A stretch of DNA of 5,199 bases, from contig WFPR01000139.1 of assembly GCA_015487455.1 (NCBI GenBank), positions 1 through 5,199 on the forward strand. Direction: 5' to 3'. Of this stretch, positions 4,551 through 5,199 are shown in pieces (within the stretch, counting starts at the first letter, position 1; each line of letters begins with the position of its first letter). This DNA is from Candidatus Bipolaricaulota bacterium (GTDB lineage: Bacteria; Bipolaricaulota; Bipolaricaulia; RBG-16-55-9). The notes under the pieces are model-generated. The model saw only the letters and a program-made list of their open reading frames with translations. It was not told the DNA's origin and ran no database searches. The translations under genes and the position numbers were made by a program.

Positions 4551-5199
4551 GCACGGCTGAAGAGCAAAGACAAGAGGAGGAGCACGGGCACCTTCACAAG
4601 CCCCGCCTGATCGAGGTCGACTTCCCCCTCAAGGAGGTCTCGGAGCACTCGGCCCGCGAGAAGACCATCCGCTACGGCCACATCTCGACGCTCCACATCT
4701 GGTGGGCCCGACGCCCCTTGGCCGCCTCCCGCGCCACGGCTTTGGCGGCCCTGGTCCCCGACCCCGAAGACCCCGAAAAGCGCAAGAAGCTGCTGGATCT
4801 TGTTAAGCAAATCGCCCCCTGGGAGGTCGTCTCCCGGAACGACGCGGGCGCGCAGCACCTGCTGGAAGAAGCCCGAAAGCTCATCCGCGAGGCCCACGGC
4901 GGCAGAGCCCCAAAGGTGCTCGACTGTTTTGCCGGAGGAGGCAACATTTCTTTGGAAAACCTGCGCCTCGGCTGCGAGACCTACGCTTTGGATTACAACC
5001 CCGTCGCCGTCTTGATCTTGAAGTGCGTGCTGGAATATCCCCAACGCTACGGCCAAAGGCTCGTGGACGCCGTCCGGCGCTGGGGCCAATGGGTTTTGGA
5101 GGAGGCCCGCAAGGAGCTTGCCGCTTACTATCCCCACGACGAGGACGGCTCGATCCCCGTCGGGTATCTCTGGGCGCGCACCCTCCCCTGCCAGAACCC
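4547..5199 (+). CDS. Partial CDS: DUF1156/COG1743-type adenine-specific DNA methylase (N-terminus)
   Basis: The frame is open from ATG 4547 to the right edge: 217 complete codons, no stop. After a short acidic lead, residues 18-31 (KPRLIEVDFPLKEV) and the hallmark IWWARRPLAASRAT (51-64) match the DUF1156 domain at the front of large adenine-specific methylases of the COG1743 group. SAM-binding motif I is DCFAGGGN (126-133), and the acidic motif II residue is Asp149 in ALDYNP. The catalytic (D/N)PPY motif lies beyond the window. The last residues, LWARTLPCQNP, look like the start of the Zn-ribbon described for COG1743, with Cys215 as first ligand. Full-length relatives are typically several times longer than this fragment. 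It would methylate adenine in host DNA and mark self in a defence system, as drmMI does in class 1 DISARM. The start is set by AAGGAGGT and the 4-nt ATGA overlap with the nuclease. The C-terminal part, and hence catalytic competence, is unseen. Confidence 0.88.
   Translation, partial: MSTAEEQRQEEEHGHLHKPRLIEVDFPLKEVSEHSAREKTIRYGHISTLHIWWARRPLAASRATALAALVPDPEDPEKRKKLLDLVKQIAPWEVVSRNDAGAQHLLEEARKLIREAHGGRAPKVLDCFAGGGNISLENLRLGCETYALDYNPVAVLILKCVLEYPQRYGQRLVDAVRRWGQWVLEEARKELAAYYPHDEDGSIPVGYLWARTLPCQN

Overview
The DNA is GC-rich with strongly G/C-biased third codon positions. Its proteins are rich in Arg, Glu and Leu, both tRNA genes encode their own 3' CCA, and the tRNA promoter is a textbook sigma-70 type (TTGACA-16-TATAAT). 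This points to a bacterium, probably chromosomal DNA of a GC-rich and possibly thermophilic lineage. Thermus-Deinococcus, Chloroflexota or a candidate phylum would all fit, but the sequence does not decide between them.

Layout. (1) Positions 1-228, minus strand: the first 76 codons of an exported protein resembling the DUF4139 family, running off the left edge. (2) 286-495: a near-perfect promoter driving a tRNA-Cys(GCA) and tRNA-Val(GAC) pair, divergent from gene 1. (3) 496-697: about 200 bases without a gene, holding a short tandem repeat and, at its end, a probable promoter and a strong ribosome binding site. (4) 698-4051: an 1117-residue SNF2/RapA-type superfamily 2 helicase with a C-terminal DUF3883 domain. 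(5) 4052-4118: an unusual palindrome-rich spacer with three TGGAC-n-GTCCA units, the first two forming a 15-bp inverted repeat. (6) 4119-4550: a small stand-alone PD-(D/E)XK nuclease-like protein. (7) 4547-5199 and beyond: the N-terminal 217 residues of a DUF1156/COG1743-type adenine-specific DNA methylase, overlapping the nuclease by 4 nt.

Genes 4, 6 and 7 lie on one strand and are tightly packed, and look like the first part of an anti-phage defence operon. Helicase plus adenine methylase is the signature pair of class 1 DISARM (drmD, drmMI) and of related COG1743-centred defence clusters. The inserted small nuclease and the palindromic spacer are less standard. The position just after a tRNA pair suggests a genomic island with tRNA-Val as its left edge, but the right half of the locus and any attachment repeat lie outside the window, so neither system identity nor island status can be settled here.
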